A stretch of DNA of 64,000 nt from positions 419,613 through 483,612 of the forward strand of contig JAYKAV010002618.1 of NCBI GenBank assembly GCA_035582835.1. The letters run 5' to 3'. Shown piece after piece: positions 36,720 through 49,261 of this stretch (position 1 is the stretch's first letter; every line of letters starts with the position of its first letter). The translations under genes were made by a program, and so were the position numbers. The DNA is from Phoebastria nigripes. Lineage: Eukaryota; Chordata; Aves; Procellariiformes; Diomedeidae. A model generated the notes under the pieces. That model ran no database searches and was not told the origin of the DNA. It was given only the letters and a program-made list of their open reading frames with translations.

Positions 36720-36960
36720 TAGAGAGTTGTCTTGTCACCGCACCTTCACTTTACTGATGCGCAAGTATGTTCGGCACAAATGCATTAATCTCTTTCATTT
36801 TCATATACAATGAGATGCTGAATTACAGCACTTAATATAAGACACTTTGCTCTACCTCAGTGGGAGTTGCAGATGATTGTCATTAGCGTAAAACCATTGC
36901 AGATCACCTTACCGCACTGAATCTTGGCAGTTCAAATATGGATCTAAAACTGAACTACAA
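36720..36960. promoter_or_regulatory. Candidate conserved non-coding block
   Basis: The words GATGATTGTCATTAGCG (36872-36888), AATGCATTAATCTC and GCTGAATTACAGC, with retained CpGs (CACCGCACC, GATGCGCAAG, TTCGGC), suggest a regulatory element. TGATTGTCA resembles a PBX/MEIS composite site. This is inference from sequence texture only. Confidence 0.22.
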
Positions 36961-37439
36961 ACTGAAGTCAGCTCTTGGATTGTATCAGTGTCGTTATTAG
37001 TCATTTGTATTGTCTTAATTATGAACCACTGGATAGTAAGATATGTGGTATAAATAGCACATTTGGTCTCTCTTCAGACACAGAGCGCTAGCAGGGGGCT
37101 ACCTCTGCAGAATAGTAGACTAAACCATAGGTTGCCCTACCTCTAAACATACCAAGGCATTTTGACAGGCATTTGTTATTATTCTGCAGTGAGAGGGAAT
37201 GTGAGGGGAGAAAAGTGAGTCCTGAACATTCACCTTGTCAAATCTCCCAAAATGATGGATGGTAAAGGTTCTCAGTAACTGACACTTATTGCATGGCAGC
37301 AATTTAGGCAAAAATTATCAAGAGCTGAAGCTGTTTATCCTTCATTTTGCTACCATGCATAATAGACCAATTAAGATATATCATGAGCTGCTCACTGATA
37401 TTAGACATAAGACGGAGGAACACAATAGATGGAAACTAA

Positions 37440-39048
37440 ATCAGATTGCCAAAGACAAGTATAAAAGAATAACATAAGCACATAAGGATAAAGGAGAAAG
37501 CAATGAGCAGGAGACATAGAGGGTAACAAGAATCATTCCATAAATACATTAATAGTAAGAAAGAGACTGAGAAAAGCTTTGTTCATTATAAACAAGGAAA
37601 GTGTTACTCTGCTATTTAACAGGCAGGGAAAGTGACTGACAGACAATGCTGAGAAGACCGCAACGGTTAGTGACATTTTTGCATCAAGTCTTCCCTAGAA
37701 AAGTGTACCCTGTAAACTACCCTGTTACTATTAGTAACAAAAGGACATAATAAAAGAGAGAACCAAGGATCCTTCCCTTATGAAGGAAAGAAGACAGTAA
37801 TTGGTTTGGCATGATGGACTTCATCCTAGGATTTCTACAGAACTGTCACAAGCAACCTCAAAAGCACTAGCAGTCATCTCTCAGGACAGGAGGAGGACAG
37901 GAGGAGGACAGGTGAGGTGGCAGTAGAAGACTGCAATGGTGCAAAACAGTGCACATCATTAAAAAGGGAAAAACAGAAGAAAAAGGGAACTGCAGACTGG
38001 TCTTTATAACTGCCACCCCTATAAACATGCTGGAGCAAATGAACATACTTGCAAGCTTCCAAAAGGTTTTTACTTAAAATCCATTTCATTTCTAGCTATA
38101 AAAGGATAAGGGGTCTTTTGAATATAGGAGAGGCAGAAGATGTCCTCTGTTGTGACTTTAATAAGATTTTTGATATGGTCTGACATACCATTTACACAAG
38201 CAAGTTGTAAAACCCAGTCTAGAAGGAACTGTCTACATATGTATACCCTAGGTTCAGTCTTGTTCAGTGTTTTCAATAATAGCTACGACCATGGAATAAG
38301 GCTAGAAGAAACTAGAGGCACATGGGAATAGAATGCAAAATTGTATTTGTGAACTAGCAAAATAGGGAAAAAAAATAAAGTTTAACAGACGCAATTGCAA
38401 TATCCTACACTCAACAGACTGTGCAAATACAGGATGGGGAGAAACAGGTTAGGTAACAGCTCTGCAAAGAAGGATGTAGGTGTTACAGTCAATGACAAAC
38501 CAAGCATGAGCCAGCAGCGTCACATTGTTGTGAAAATGGCAAGTGTCATACTGAGATACAGAAACAGAAATAAGGCTTTTGAGACATGAATTGATCCTTC
38601 TATTCTGCACAGCACTGGCAAGAACACAGCTGGGCTGGGGCACTGCACTCCAGGAAAGTGTGGACTAGAAGAAAAGAGTCCAGAGGGAAGGAAACACTGA
38701 AAGAACTGGGTTATTCGGCTGAAAGTAGAGAGTAAAATGTACAGGGTAGCCATCTTCAAATAAATAGAAAGCTATCACAAAGAGGAAGGGAATAATCTGT
38801 TCTTCATGGAAATAGTAGCTAGAAGAGAAGGTTTAATTTGCAGCAAGAAAGATTAAACATCAGGAAAAACATTTTACTGGAAAGCCTAGTGAAGCAGTGA
38901 AGTAGATTTCCTGCTGAGGCTGTCTCTCCATCACTAGAGGTCTACTAATATGTTAGAGAAACACCTGTCAGAAATCATACAGGTCTACTTGATCCTCTTT
39001 AGGGAATGGACTAGATGACCTCTGGAGGCCCCTTCGACTCTATGACTA
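37440..39048 (+). mobile_element. Highly degraded CR1/L3-like LINE with polymerase traces
   Basis: The plus strand carries an old, frameshifted non-LTR retrotransposon. In order, broken polymerase blocks are visible. The first is a pre-RT block near 37634-37697 reading D-N-A-E-K-T-A-T-V-S-D-I-F-A-S. Next, at 38139-38180, is D-V-L-C-C-D-F-N-K-I-F-D-M-V, a decayed version of the reverse transcriptase block 'YLDFSKAFDTV'. A later block near 38245 decays from the 'QGSVLGPLLFNIF' motif. The RT C-terminal region follows at 38460-38680, for example K-K-D-V-G-V-T-V-N-D-K-P-S-M-S-Q-Q. The 3' end at 39005-39048 (GGACTAGATGACCTCTGGAGG, then CTATGACTATCC) is of CR1/L3 type. It is far more diverged than the other CR1 copies here and long dead. 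The left boundary is uncertain; similarity may begin near 37300. Confidence 0.8.
37885..37915. repeat. 11-bp purine-rich tandem repeat
   Basis: CAGGAGGAGGA is repeated about 2.5 times inside the degraded LINE. This is local slippage. Confidence 0.6.
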
Positions 39049-39734
39049 TCCTTCAGCTGACACCTAAGTCATTTACATTGTATAAGCTGACCACAGCAAA
39101 TGAATCCTAATCTTAATGAGTGAACTTGCTCCTACAGTCACGTTGCTTATTGTACATCACTCCACACCTCACCATCAATGTGTTTTCTGAACATAAACAA
39201 ATGCTGCAGTACATGTTACAGTTCCCTCTTCTAAATAAGCAACACTGTTGATTTTTAATTCTGAGACTTTTTTTAATCACTTCTCCTTCCATTGTTGGCA
39301 AAATTCTATCTTGTGTTTAAACGGTCTTGTTTCAGAAAATGTATACATACTTCTCTCTCAAACAATAAATAATCCTCCATTTAAAAGGTGTTCCAAACAG
39401 ATGTAATATTTTACTAGTACTTTCTGTCCTTTTAAGGAACACCACAAAGATTAAAATTTACTACTAAGTAACTTTAATAGCAAAAAAAACAAGCAAATGC
39501 TGTATCATTTCATTCCAAACAAGGATTTATCTGTAAGCAACCTATATCAATCGAACTAGAAAACCAAGTTACTTTACATCACGTGCAAGCTCTCTCACAA
39601 TGCTGACTCTCCTGTTCCTGTGGGAAAACTATGAACTGAATTCTGCTCCACGCCAACATTTATAACACAACTGCTATAATCAGTACTTGCTTAGTATTGA
39701 TGCCTTCTATCAGGGACCCTCAAATAACTGATCA
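39049..39734. other. Single-copy AT-rich DNA with a CArG match
   Basis: No gene is recognised. A second perfect CArG consensus, CCTTTTAAGG, lies at 39428-39437 in AT-rich sequence. Such 10-mers occur by chance, so the site alone means little. Confidence 0.5.
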
Positions 39735-39885
39735 AAACTGATGCTATTCTCATTTTACCAATGGGAAAATACCAGCAGCTCTGCCTTCATCAAACATTAA
39801 AGTGATTTCTCAAGGTCAAACAGGAAACCAGTGCCAAAGTCAGGAATTTTGCCCTTCAGCCCCTACACTTCTTTATGGGTCTGGC
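39735..39885 (-). mobile_element. MIR-family SINE relic
   Basis: The plus strand reads CTATTCTCATTTTACCAATGGGAAAA ... TGATTTCTCAAGGTCAAACAGGAAACCAGTGCCAAAG, matching in order the reverse complement of the MIR core ('cccattttacagatgagaaaac ... agtgacttgcccaaggtcacacagc ... gcagagccagg'). The element therefore lies on the minus strand. Divergence is high, as expected of this ancient amniote tRNA-derived SINE. The order and spacing of conserved words support the call; exact ends are uncertain. Confidence 0.6.
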
Positions 39886-40216
39886 TCTAACACTGTTGGT
39901 TTGAGATGCCATGTTTTTCTACATAATGCAGACACCAAATGCCCAGTTTTAGACCAAATTCCCTTTTGTGTGTAACTATAGAATCACAACGAGTACCCCC
40001 ATAGCTTTTTTTTTTTTCAGAATAAACTGTACAGTGTTAACCATTGATGATTTATTGTCATTGATTTAGTAGCTGCCAGAGGGTTACAGTAGGAGATTGC
40101 TGTTATTTTAGCCTATAAAAGGTCTTATGCCTCTATCAGCAAACACTTTGGTTCCTTAAAATAAATAAGTAATCTGAAAGAAAATACACAAGCTGGAGAA
40201 ATCTTTTAGAAAAAAA

Positions 40217-40243
40217 CTTTTTCTTTCTTTCTTTCTTTCTTTT
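40217..40243. repeat. (CTTT)n microsatellite
   Basis: About six CTTT units, flanked by a further T-rich tract. Confidence 0.9.
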
Positions 40244-40750
40244 GTTTTTGTTTTTTAAGTAAGTGCTGCATTGACTATTTCTTTCTGGATAACAGAGCTG
40301 TGTAAAGCTTTCTGTGTTTTATAAGCACCTGGAGGGTAAGCTAGGACATTCTTCATGCCCCACTGGGAATACTTGTACTGGGCATAGCTGACAGGGTTTG
40401 GGTAGCAGAGGACTGCAGGGGTGACCTGTGTGGGAGGAGGCCATGAACTGCCCTGGGCTGATCACAGCCACATCCAGACAGCTCTGAAACATGAGAACAA
40501 CCCATACCTCAAAATTTCAACCAGTCAGAGGAGCACATGGCTCCCCTGCTCAGACATATTTAAGAAATGGTGGCAAGCGCTGGGGGCAGGAGGCACAGGA
40601 GGACACACCAAAGATGACCTGTGAAGAGATAGTAAAGAGACAAATCTGGAGAAATGGAAGGGGAGAGGGCACATGGAAGATGCTGCTGGGGACACGGCTG
40701 GAGATGCACTCCTGGAAGGAGGCACTCCCTGCCAGAAGAAGTTTCCCTCT

Positions 40751-41085
40751 GAGGGATTGCAGCCCATTGGCAACCCACACTGGGGCAGGGACACCCTGGA
40801 GAGACTGTGGCTATGGGTGAGCCATGCTGGAGCCATGACACCCCAAAGAGACTGTGGCTGTGGGCAACTCACACTACAGTGAGGACACCGAAGAGGGCCT
40901 GCAGCTGTGGGCAACCCACGCCAGGGTAGGGACAACCCTCAGGGACTGCAGCGCGTGGGCAACACACGCTGTGGCAAGGGCAGCCCCAATGTATGGCAGC
41001 TTGCAGATAAGTCATGCCAGAGCAGGGGTATCCCCGAAGGAACGGTGGCTCATGGAGGATCCCAGGCCAGAGCAGAGAGAAGCAA
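40751..41085 (+). repeat. Degenerate 47-bp tandem array inside the LTR
   Basis: Six full units and a partial seventh begin at about 40751, 40801, 40848, 40893, 40941, 40990 and 41039, with unit lengths of 45-50 bp. Each follows the pattern GGACTGCAGC, TGTGGGCAACCCACG, CAGGGACACCCC. Units differ from one another at many sites, so the array is old. It is an intrinsic part of this LTR type. Confidence 0.8.
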
Positions 41086-41376
41086 GGAGCAGTAGAGGAA
41101 AAGAGCAAGAAGCAAGTATTAGCAGAAAGAAACCATTACACACTGACCCAACCTCCTGTGCTGTCCGTCGCCTTCCCAAAGGAGTCAGAGGGGACTTACT
41201 GTAGCACGCAGGGACAAGGGACGTGGAGACTAGGAAGAAGGGAGGAGAGGTGGCTGGACTGAAGTTTATCCTGGGGAAGGTGAGGAAAAGCATTTCCCTA
41301 AGTGTTTGTTTAATTGTTTGTCTTCCCATCTTCTCTCAATGTTTGAATCAGTAATTAATGGCTTATATTAAATGGC

Positions 41377-41382
41377 AATAAA
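41377..41382 (+). promoter_or_regulatory. LTR polyadenylation signal AATAAA
   Basis: A canonical hexamer within GGCAATAAATTAAG near the 3' end of the LTR-like element, at the position expected for the R region. It fixes the element's orientation as plus. Confidence 0.6.
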
Positions 41383-41450
41383 TTAAGTGAAATTCCTTGA
41401 GTAGAGACATTTTGCCTGTGACAATACTTAGTGCTTTCTCAGTATTCTGA

Positions 41451-42345
41451 ACAACAGCTTTCCAGATACAGTCATGTAAGCAAATCCGCCTTCTGTTTCC
41501 TACTTCCTAACTCAGGCTTTAAATTCAGCGCTGCTACGGCATAGGCCAGGTTTGACCTGCGAATCCAAATTGGCCACTGATGTCAGAAGGACTCTCGAGA
41601 AAAAATTCGCCCATTCAGAGCATCAGCAACAAATGCTATGGTGTTGCAACTAGTTTTTCCAGCCATGCTCAAAATGACAACATGCACTTACATTCCTGTT
41701 CCTGTACCTTCAACGAATAAGAAAACTCACCAGCACTAGGAATGTCTGCACAGCATAAGCACACGCAGAGTAGGAGAGTGTTATTGGTGCTTTCATGAGG
41801 CATCAACTTTGAACAGTTAGCATTTAGCCAAAAGCTAAGGACTTGGCCAACATACTTCAATTATCTAATTTGTAGGGCTATGTTTCATATATGTTTTAGA
41901 TTGATTTAATTAGTGTTAATTAACATATCTTTATGTATTATGAGAGACAGCAGATACCCATAAAGATTTTTATATTGAGCCATATGGCAGCCTGCAATAC
42001 ACTAGCCAAAAAAGTATAATGAGGCATATAAAAAAGTCTGCTGCACAACACTCCTTGGTAATTTTGAAAAATGAATGTCAGAGTTTGCACAATACAAGAG
42101 ATACCATCCTGTTCTTGCCTTACCCAGTCTGGCTATGGAAGCTGGATCACTCTCCCGTTAGGATTATGGAAGATGCAGACTCCATAGTACCAAGGCTGAT
42201 CTGAACGGAGTCAGTTCACATCTCTGGATTTTCCTCTTCCCCACAAAGGAGAGTAGATGGAAGGGTTTCCTTTAAGGGTAGGTAGGCTCCGGGTGGAAGA
42301 TATGTCCTGAACTCTTCCCTAGGATCAAGACATAGGCAGTTATCT
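41451..42345. other. Single-copy DNA, no gene recognised
   Basis: No gene or repeat is recognised. Open frames are about 60 codons. Confidence 0.6.
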
Positions 42346-42455
42346 CTTTTGATCTTTTCTGTGGAGTCTCAAAGGTTTTGCATCGTTTGCTGTTAGCCAG
42401 TTGTTTAAGATGGTGGCCTTGAGATCCTGCCTGGTCCTTTCCAACCCTACTTTGC
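42346..42455 (+). mobile_element. Possible CR1 3' end fragment
   Basis: GATCCTGCCTGGTCCTTTCCAACCCTAC resembles the conserved CR1 3' region ('gatcctgcaggtcctttccaaccctac'). The usual ATTCTATG tail is not evident after it and the upstream match is poor. It is probably a decayed 3' stub, but chance cannot be excluded. Confidence 0.4.
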
Positions 42456-45400
42456 TAAAACAGGGACAAATGGAGCTTGGTGTGAAGGATGTGACCAATC
42501 TCCACCTCTACCCATGACCCGTCACCTGTCACAGGACAGGGAGGAGCCCAAAGCATGAAGCTGTGGGAAAAGCCAAAGAGGCTGGGGAATAGCAGGCGCA
42601 CACTCCCAGATAGCATGAGAAACAAACAAACGGTAAGGAGAGCAATAAAGTTCCCTTATCTCCCACAGTAAATGTCACCCACCAATCCCAGGCACAGTCA
42701 CCTCTGGACAGGAATCTTGTCCCATGCAGAAAAAAATAGGCCTGTTATTTTCAGTAGCACCTTCCTTTAATAGCATTGCTGTCACCCACGCAGGCAGAAT
42801 TCAGGAGTCTTCAGTGGCTCAATTAGCCAAGAATGAGACTGGGTGGCTGAAAAGAAAGAAAGAAACAAGCAAACAAATAAACAAGTGATTCCACAAGAAG
42901 ACTTCCTATTTCCTTCTCCCAGTGTTCAAAGCAGCACAGTTCCCCTGTGGAAAGAATGCCTTTCACGTATCTTCATTTTTGGATTATTTTAAGGCCAATT
43001 TCAGAGATAAGGCAGGGGGAAGAGATGTTGAATTAATACAGGAAAAACTGGAAAATGTGAGCATTGCAAGGACAAAAGGTTCCAATTAACTGTCATTACC
43101 GCTCTAGAGATATAGAGGGTGCTGGAGAGATGAAGAAGCAGGGGTTTTTTTCTCACATTTTGGCCACAGGAATGTATCATGAAAAACAGTAAAACCAGAA
43201 AACCCAAGATACTCATAAACAAATGCAGTCTCCTTCCTGCCACTTGCCCTAATTACTGAACATCTCTACACTCCAGATTCTGCCGTGAGTTCAAAATCAG
43301 AGACTCGACCTTGGCATTTTGGCATCCTGGGTGAGTGCCAGCACCATCAGAGTAAAGGCTGTTCCTTATAGACTCCATTACCCTGGCCCTGAAGAGATGA
43401 ATGTGCCATACAAGACTGCCATGACTAATAAATTCTGGCAGAAAAGCTTTGCAGAGCTGGAATATTTCTTCTTGCGCTGGTGCCTCTTTTTATCTATATC
43501 ATACTGACATCTGGTGGGAATGGGCATGAATTGACCTACGTGAGAGGGCTTGGACTGTTCCTGCTTTAATGTAATGGCAGACAAGAACGCATCCTGAAAT
43601 GTGAACAAGTTAAGTGAGCAGAAAGTGAAAATTATTTATAATTAGACTTCTTTTTAACAATTTAAAGACTTTTAAATGTAGCTTCTTTAGAGAAATCTAT
43701 GAAAGATTTTTTATCAGTTTTCTGTATTTTTGTGTGTGTGTTAAAATAAGCATAACTAAAAATTTAATGCACACAGTTGGCACAGGATGTGTGGTTATTA
43801 CTCAAATATAATTTTTCATTATGCTTACTACTTCTTTTTTTGATGAATCAATGCCAAAATACAAACACTTTCCCACACAGAAGCTGATGCTTGCATCTTT
43901 GCAAAATCAAAGATTGGAAATAAGCTTAACAAAAGGCATTCCTACCTTGTCGGTTTGTTCAAGTGTGTAAACAGAATTAAATTGCTGTACAGATAAACAG
44001 TATTTTTCTTTCATATAGTATGCAAAATATAACCACTTCTGAAAGAGAAAGCATTCAAGTTACAAGGACAAGATTATACAGTGAGTGTTTGAGCTCTTTA
44101 TCAGCTGCAGCAGTTATCTCATTTACATGTCTCAGGACAGTGTTGTTCAATTAGAAAGATAATTAGTGGTCAGAAAGACCAGAACTTGGAGAAGTCAACA
44201 TTCCCAGGGAGAAGAGAGCTCTCTGCATTTACAGAGCAAACTCCTGTGTAACTGAATGTAACTAAAGTCAAGATCAGAGATATAATCTTCTCGATACACA
44301 ACATCACAGTAACTATTCTGGATTGAAAGGTGTTTGACAGTAGGATGCCCACTTTCAGTGTCACAGACACTTCACCACCTTGACCAAATTGCCAACAGCA
44401 GACCGTAACAAGTATATCAGGCTCCTTGACCTGGTACCAATAACACCTCCAGTTTTGCTAGACCTCCGAGGACTCACTTGCCTCAAAAGAAAAATGAAAG
44501 CTCTTCCCTCTTCAAAATCAAACAGTGATGTGACCAGTTGTTCCATACAGTTGCTACTAGATCTGATACTGTTGCTGGTCTGGGAGTTTTATGAGTGAGA
44601 CAATTAATGGTCCAGCCTTCTTGTCCCCTGCTACAATCGCATTTTCATGAGGTTCTGTATCAACACATTGACACCTCACTGGGCTTAAACAAAATCTTTC
44701 TCCACAAATCACAGCATGTAACACAATACTAACTGGAAAATATTCCAAATAGTACAGAAATGAAATCTTGCCTCATACACATAACACTATCTTCATCAAA
44801 GGAAAAGTACTGTTGTAAGTAGTTTCATGACTTGAATGAAAGACTGAGGTGGGTGACTCGATACATCAGCATGCAAGGAGCCTGTGTTTCCTACACCATT
44901 TTTCACTGAGAATGCTTTAAAATGCGAAGTCCTTCGTAACCTTCATCATTAGTCATTTCACTGACTACAATACCTATCTTTCACTTTGTTCTCAGATCTG
45001 ATTCACTCAGTAATGCAAGTATCTGTAAACTGTGCATCATACATGACTGGTAACCCCTTGAAATTTCATCAGCATACTCGGCACAAGTGTGGAGAAACTG
45101 TCAGACTGAGGGACTCTCTCTCATAGATCACAGAGTTACCCCTGCACAAGTTCAAGCCCACTTCTCAGCAGCTTTCAGCTGCCCTAACTCTACAGCTTAT
45201 GATTGTCCCCTCAAAGCAGACCCTCCTTGCTTTAAACGTGTTGTGATCTATGTAAGTGGTCAATTATTTATTAATTTCTTTGCATGGTCAAGAACGATGT
45301 TGCGTATTTTCCAAAACAAAGTTTCTCAATGTTCCAAGCTGTTCTCTAAAAAAAGTTGATAAAATTATTCAAGGCTGAAGCTAGAGATAACACTACCTTG

Positions 45401-46700
45401 CATTTAATTTATTTTTTAATGGTAATGGCTCTGCAAGGTAATGTTATGTCTTTATGTGCAGGCCCCAACCAGGACTCTAAATATTACCCTTTCAGCTTTC
45501 AGAAAGACTGGTGACATCTGACCTGTCACAGCAGAGAATTTATAAAGCCGAGCAAGCACATGATCTGGACAGTCATGAACCACCATCACCCAAATGAATA
45601 TCCCACTGGATGTGGGGTACTGACCACCCTGTGGTCAGATGGCTGCACTGCCCCAGGGTGATTAGAGGTTACACCAAGGCTCTTCTCTTGTAGCTTCACT
45701 TTTACAGCAGCGAAGCAAATCAAAGTCCACCAGCCCATATTTCTTTCTCTGTAACAGTTACTGCTGTCCAATCATTGCTTAGGTAACCCACTTGGACTTT
45801 CCACCTAATAACCTTTTTTATTTACATAAGAACATAGCCAACCATGTATTTTACATATGCTAAACATATTTTAGCTTCAATCTAGCCATTGCAGTCTAAC
45901 CCCAAAAAAGAAAATTTTTTACTCATTTGCCTATTTTGTACTCAAACAGAAACAAACACTATCAAACTTTTTCCCCTGTGTATGTAGATATAACATCCTG
46001 CCAAGCTTTTAGATATCCAGAAGTCCTTCTGCTAAGAAAGCTTACAGTTTAGGCCAGCACATGTGAAATGAAATATTATTTATAAAGTAATTTTGGTGTG
46101 TTACTGTGGAAATCGTTGGGATGTAAAAAGACTAGAGTCTAATATATGTCTGTCCTCTCTAATTGGACTTACAAGAGCTCAGTAGTTTGCAGACACGGGA
46201 TCTAGGATATTTCGATACAGTGTTAGTCTCGAGAAGTTGCTCAGACTAGTTTTAAATTACTTAAACAATTCTGCTACATCCCTTGAAGTCTTACAATGAA
46301 AGGGTTCCCTGTTACCTGTCCTAAACCTTCCTCTTCATTTCATACTGTTATATCTAATTACACAATAATTCTCTTCCTAGCCTGAGATTTATGTTGTTTA
46401 AAAACATGCTAAAAGTGTTTTTAGACAAGACAGATAACATAATAAAAAGCAATGTTTCTCTGATAAGAGGAGAAAAACTGTAGCATAAAATTTCAGTTCC
46501 CATGACTTCAGAGATGAGATAAAGTCCACAAGAGAAAAATCAAGGCTGAATAAAGAAACTGTGCAAGGCTCCCAGCGCAGAGATGAGATTCCAGCTATTA
46601 TGCTCTTTGGAATTCTGCCCTGCAGCCCAAATAGGAAACAGATATTAATCTCATGCCCTATGCCCTCTGTTTTTTCCCTGGGGACACCTCTTTCAGCCCT
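42456..46700. other. Single-copy AT-rich DNA, no gene recognised
   Basis: I see no coding or RNA gene. Simple sequence (GAAA then CAAA/CAAG units) lies at 42850-42885. Open frames are up to about 90 codons without motifs. Confidence 0.6.
42850..42885. repeat. (GAAA)n/(CAAA)n simple repeat
   Basis: About three GAAA units followed by imperfect CAAG, CAAA and TAAA units. Confidence 0.8.
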
Positions 46701-46930
46701 TAGAATCATAGAAAGATTCGGATTAGATAGGACTTCTGGTCCACACTACTCCTCAGGGCATGGCCAACTTCACAGTGAGATCAGGTTGCTCCAGGCCCCA
46801 TCCAAAAGAGTTTTGAAAATCTCTGAGGATGGAGATATCACAACCCTCTCCGGGCACCTGTTCCAGTACCAAACCACTCTCCTGCATGGGATATTCCTTC
46901 CCAATTCTAGTATTTCCTTCTTCGCCAAAG
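46701..46930 (-). mobile_element. CR1 LINE, short 3' fragment (old)
   Basis: The reverse complement ends in a decayed CR1 terminus (plus strand AGAATCATAGAAAGATTCGG at 46702). Upstream on the minus strand it retains the region coding for the polymerase C-terminus, visible as N-R-C-P-E-R-V-V-I-S-P-S-S-E-I-F-K-T-L-L-D, equivalent to the '[21 protein letters not shown]' block of intact copies. It is truncated at about 46930, where an A-rich or TTCTTCGCC junction is seen. Divergence is substantial. Confidence 0.85.
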
Positions 46931-49261
46931 AATCATGAGATGAGTGATAAGTCTGCATATAATTTATTAATCAAACAACTACACCATGCTCCAAGTATGA
47001 CATTCGCAAACTACCCAGTTTGGCCAGTGGCCAGCTTCAAGTTACTTTCTATTCTTCTCAGTCTCTCCATGGTGGGAAATTCCATGTAAACAAAACAAAA
47101 ATCAGCACATACTTCTCCCCAGCCTTCTTTGGAGTCCCTCAACAGTCAACAGGTGGCAATTTACTCAAACGCTCCCGGATCCCAGGATCATTCACCCAGG
47201 CGAACAGTTTCAAGATAGCTTTCTTGAAGAGAGAATAAGAAAAAAGTTTGGTCTCCTATGAAGTCATTTTTAATGCCTTGATTCCCTTTCCCAGTTGCCT
47301 GCAGTTCCGAGCAGTCCCCTAGATTACAACCCCTAGCTGACATAAATATTTTAAGAAAAACAGAAACTTAGAACACTTTGCCATCCCAAATGTTCAGTGC
47401 ATATATCACCAGAATATTAAATAGTAAGCAGAGAGACAGCATTGACACTTGGCCTAAGGCTGGCACAGCCAAGTGATGTTTAAGAATGTCTCTTTGAATT
47501 CTGAAGCACTCTTATGCTCTTTTCTGTTCATGTACCCCTGCTTTGAAGTTCATAAACATTCCAGTGAATAGCTTTTTGATTCATGTGAGTGCTTGAAAAA
47601 TATCTGTTCTCTGCAAAATGCCTGCACATAATTGAGTTTTTCAACGCAGCAGCACAAATATTTACTATTCAGTATTCTACTGCTTAAAAACCTGTCCTTC
47701 AGTCCAGGAACAACTATGTAGCCACGTAACCAGCCATGTATCAGAGGGAGCAAATAGTCAAACTAAATAGTTTGCACATGTAAATTGAAAATTGTTCACC
47801 TGTATGATCCACTGAACAGATTTGCAGAATCCAGATACAGTTTATAAACAGTTCATGAACAGCGAAATGTATTTTCACAGTAATCAATATTTTCACTTTT
47901 TGGATCATTATTCCTTATTACATTTTGCTTAGAGGTATGAAAACTACCAGATATTTAAGTGCAATTTTTTTTCATGTGCATTGATGACAATGAATAATGA
48001 GAGTCTGCTGTATTTCTCACCTGCAGATGAGATAGTTTGGTACTGCAAATCATCACAACATTGCCTTGGAGCAAATACCCCAGCACACTAGTTGCCTCAC
48101 ATAGGACTTGCTGGACATTTATTTAGTCAGGGAAGTTTTAATTATTAAAGAGATGGAACTGTTTTGCAATCTTCACACACTAGTCTTACATAGACAAAAA
48201 GAGAAGAGTTGTGACTCAAGGTCCAGCATTTATGACAACTACTAAGCTTCAGATATTCCCGAGGAAAAAAATGAAATCCGTAGCATACCTGACTTAGTAT
48301 AGTTCTGGACTGAAAGTACTCCTTGCGAACTTAATTCTGCATGTTAAACTTGTGTCCTGAAACATTAGCTATATTCCCAGCTGTATTTTTAGCATGGATA
48401 CAAACCCTACCTTTTGATGTTGTGGAAGGGCAGAAATAGCACAAGACAACATGAGGCTTTACATAAGGCTCATTTTCCACCAGGAAAAGCTAACACAATG
48501 GCCTTTTGTTGGCATTTCTCCCAATTCCTGCTGAAGGAGGGCCCATTGAGATGATGCTGGCACGTGGGACACAAAAGGGAGCAGCATGGCTTGTAGATCC
48601 AGCCTCTTTCTCCTTTACACAGCTACAAGGGGCCCAGGGACCTAGCAGGTAACTAAAGCTTCCCTGAAACCACTCCAACTTACGCCAGGCATTGGGCGGA
48701 TGTTTGCCAGGCTCTGAGCTCAGAAGGCACACGGTCCAGTTGCCTGCAGCAGGTCGCTATTACACAAAGCACTTGTGGTTTGACTTGTTTGTTATGAATT
48801 CACCGCCTTTCATTCTTGTAAGGGAACTTCTTGTTCTTTGAAGTGGGAAAGAGTTTCGGAAAAAAAAGGCTTGTTTCATAATCTTTTAATCTGAACTCTT
48901 TACCAAGTTACACAAGCACTATGTTTAAGGTTCCCGTTGTGCAGAAGCATGCCTTCGTCCTGCAGTTCTGGTCCACCTTCACCAAATTCTTCTGATCTCT
49001 CAGATAATTTGATTATCTCTTGTTTCAAATGGTAGAGGACTGACCCAGTCAACTCTTGTTTGGATTATTACCTATCAGTAGAAATAAAACAAGGGAGGAT
49101 GTCAGTCTCACATGGTTCTGTTGCCCTTGCCCTGGTGGGAACACAAATACCCTAAACATAACAGATGTCCTGAGTATGAAGACTAGTCTGTCTCCCTCCA
49201 CATTACTTTTGTGCAGCCCCCTCCAAAGCACTCTGAGGACTGCATCGCATTGCAACTTAAC
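46931..49261. other. Single-copy AT-rich DNA, no gene recognised
   Basis: No gene or repeat is recognised in this stretch between two CR1 fragments. Open frames are under about 90 codons. Confidence 0.6.

Larger units (their letters stand above)
40345..41450 (+). mobile_element. Solo-LTR-like element of an avian endogenous retrovirus
   Basis: The layout matches a family of long LTRs common in bird genomes. A 5' part carries GCCACATCCAGACAGCTCTG. A central minisatellite-like array of about 47-bp units (CTGTGGGCAACCCACGC-type) lies at 40751-41085. A conserved 3' part follows, with GAAGAAGGGAGGAG, TTTGTTTAATTGTTTG and GGCAATAAATTAAG, whose AATAAA polyadenylation signal is at 41377-41382, then GAGACATTTTGCCTGTGAC. 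The signal's orientation puts it on plus. No viral coding sequence is seen beside it, so it is a solo or truncated LTR. I see no clear TG...CA ends or target-site duplication, so both boundaries are approximate. It is diverged and gives no sign of activity. The family name is left open. Confidence 0.7.

Noticed and set aside
40345..41450. Open frames of 105-136 codons inside the LTR-like element as genes
   Set aside because: They arise because the 47-bp array repeats stop-poor sequence in several frames on both strands; no viral gene motif is present.
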